NCBI GenBank assembly: GCA_002350855.1
Contig: DEFM01000013.1
Location: forward strand, 96,264-160,263
DNA: 64,000 nt
Direction: 5' to 3'
From: Prevotellaceae bacterium UBA2852
GTDB taxonomy: Bacteria; Bacteroidota; Bacteroidia; Bacteroidales; Bacteroidaceae
Shown here: positions 63,083-64,000 of the stretch, piece after piece
Layout of the letters: each line of letters opens with the position of its first letter
How positions within the stretch are numbered: the stretch's first letter is position 1
The notes under the pieces: model-generated
What the model was told of the DNA's origin: nothing
The model's input: only the letters and a program-made list of their open reading frames with translations
The model's database searches: none
Program-made: the position numbers and the translations under genes

Positions 63083-63826
63083 CTATTCCTCCTCCTTGCG
63101 CTCCAGATAGTCGTTCAGTTCAGCATTCAAACGTTCGGCCAAGGGTTGCAGATCCTCAAGTGCTGTCTTGAAATGAAAGCGGTACTTGCGGTTAATTTTC
63201 AGATAAGCGCGTGCCTGGTTGACAAACTCCATGAACAATTTGTCGTAATCGATATGCACACCTTCTTTGTCAAGATAAGCATAGTATGGCATTCCAAATT
63301 CTGGGCTCCATGGCGCATCACTTATAACGAAAAGTTGACCTTCGTACTCCATGGTTGTCAGATTCAGCTCATGCAATTCCTCATCGGGGAATATGAATTT
63401 GATGCCGCATAACTTCAAACTTTCAATAAGACTGTCCAAATCGACACCTTCATCGCCCCCTCGTGTCAGTAGTTTGATGACTAGCATGTTGAACTGTAAA
63501 AAGTTCATTGTGCGTAGTTTTGATAGACACAGGCGTGTGCAGTCTTTCAAGAGCACATCGTCCAATACCTCGCCTTCAGCTATTGTGAGAGCGCCTGTAT
63601 AATAGATGTTCTTGTCGTCCTTTTCTATATTCATCAAGACCGCGAAGGTTACCACAGGATGGCTGTGCGTCTTGATGGCATATCCCTCTTTCTTCGTCGA
63701 TGCATCCTCAACGACGGTCAGCGTGCCCACCTGAACGTAAATGTCGCCCCTGGGGTCCATAATCAGCCAGCGAGGCTCCGGCAACGGGATATAGTGCGAA
63801 TTAATAATCTTCATACGCGTGTACAT
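63083..63826 (-). CDS. Unrecognised 247-residue protein
   Basis: Begins MYTRMKIINSHYIPLPEPRW; Met5 (63814) is an equal start choice. It has a beta-rich N-terminal half (GDIYVQVGTLTVV; THSHPVVTFAVLM), a helical middle and an acidic Lys/Glu C-terminus (LNDYLERKEEE). No catalytic motif that I can name. It leads a two-gene unit with the 218-residue protein and has a perfect promoter. No signal peptide, so cytoplasmic. Confidence 0.7.
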   Translation of the reverse strand: MYTRMKIINSHYIPLPEPRWLIMDPRGDIYVQVGTLTVVEDASTKKEGYAIKTHSHPVVTFAVLMNIEKDDKNIYYTGALTIAEGEVLDDVLLKDCTRLCLSKLRTMNFLQFNMLVIKLLTRGGDEGVDLDSLIESLKLCGIKFIFPDEELHELNLTTMEYEGQLFVISDAPWSPEFGMPYYAYLDKEGVHIDYDKLFMEFVNQARAYLKINRKYRFHFKTALEDLQPLAERLNAELNDYLERKEEE

Positions 63827-63845
63827 TAAAAATTAATTGAGTCTG

Positions 63846-63877
63846 CAAAATTACGAAGAAAAGTTGAGACGAGCAAA
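63846..63877 (-). promoter_or_regulatory. -33/-7 promoter of the two unknown genes
   Basis: Minus strand TTTG (63874-63877) and TAATTTTG (63846-63853) with 20-nt spacing, 19 nt before the first ATG. Confidence 0.82.
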
Positions 63878-63893
63878 ATGATGGCGAAGAATT

Positions 63894-64000
63894 TGGAAGT
63901 TTAGGAGTTTAGATATTTAGGATTTATAGTAAAAAAGAAAAAAATTATAATTTTTATATTTATATATATACTAAAAACTAAACTTCTAAACATCTAAACT
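63894..64000. repeat. Inverted arrays of AGTTTAG-type repeats at the window edge
   Basis: Left arm (63894-63921) has three AGTTTAG/ATTTAG words at an 8-nt period; right arm (63978-64000) has the complement CTAAACTT, CTAAACAT, CTAAACT. Between them is an AT-rich core with TATATATATA. The arms could pair as a long imperfect hairpin. The right arm is cut by the window edge. Confidence 0.75.

Noticed and set aside
59842..63826. Prophage or integrative element
   Set aside because: A primase-like gene alone suggested it, but no integrase, portal, relaxase, att-like direct repeats or tRNA target is visible in the window.
1..64000. tRNA or rRNA genes and known riboswitches
   Set aside because: Intergenic gaps were read on both strands; no cloverleaf with conserved GTTCRA loop, rRNA segment or riboswitch core was recognised.

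Overview
The window is a piece of a Bacteroidota chromosome, most likely Prevotellaceae (Prevotella/Segatella/Xylanibacter type). The reasons are: promoters of the Bacteroidales -33 TTTG / -7 TAnnTTTG type throughout; almost no Shine-Dalgarno sequences; lineage families such as LruC, DUF4270, DUF5686-like and BT4734/DUF3987; a methylmalonyl-CoA module; a short primary sigma factor of 290 residues; and dense glycoside hydrolase genes with signal peptides. No rRNA, tRNA, CRISPR array or insertion sequence was recognised.

Layout. 0-0.2 kb: the 3' end of an LruC-type gene and its terminator. 0.3-15.6 kb: two runs of exported carbohydrate enzymes on the + strand. The first is tandem GH43-CBM6, GH3 and GH31. 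The second is an esterase, a tandem PAP2 phosphatase, GH97, GH43-CBM6 and GH43. Together they look like side-chain and oligosaccharide removal from a complex arabinoxylan or xyloglucan; no SusC/SusD pair lies inside the window. 15.7-18.4 kb: methylmalonyl-CoA epimerase, carboxyltransferase subunit, a 49-residue protein and a biotin carrier. 18.4-19.6 kb: panC-panD (panB is at 54 kb). 19.7-22.2 kb: a half-length GT5-like protein, a DUF4270 lipoprotein and a 43-residue ORF. 22.2-27.5 kb (minus): PcrA/UvrD helicase, a repeat-bearing gap, and dapA followed by an anti-sigma-like kinase, a STAS protein and a membrane HATPase. 27.6-31.4 kb (minus): glgB, a YhcH-family gene and a 14-repeat MORN protein.

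31.5-37.6 kb: kdsB, a short DnaJ homologue, a 5'-nucleotidase, nudC, a MORN-GH25 lysozyme fusion and trmN6. 37.8-46.9 kb: lon-tgt-LptF/G permease-DEAD helicase, then rpoD and a DUF5686-like outer-membrane protein. 46.9-52.9 kb: an AddA/AddB-type helicase-nuclease pair. 52.9-55.6 kb (minus): HAD phosphatase-panB-MFS transporter. 55.7-57.9 kb: a RelA with a degenerate hydrolase site. 57.9-59.7 kb (minus): pepD and a small lipoprotein. 59.8-63.8 kb (minus): a predicted primase-polymerase/P-loop fusion and two unrecognised proteins.

The least explained signals are: (1) two unrelated-looking 21-bp-period intergenic arrays whose last units are palindromic; (2) short-period repeats that fill intergenic gaps and also run in frame through protein linkers (PcrA, biotin carrier, AddB, GH25, primase-like protein); (3) three genes whose start codon lies exactly 5 nt after the -7 box, predicting leaderless mRNAs; (4) the primase-like gene with a 12-bp inverted repeat in its upstream region and two unknown neighbours; and (5) the dapA-linked partner-switch-like module. 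All assignments rest on reading motifs by eye; no database search was run.
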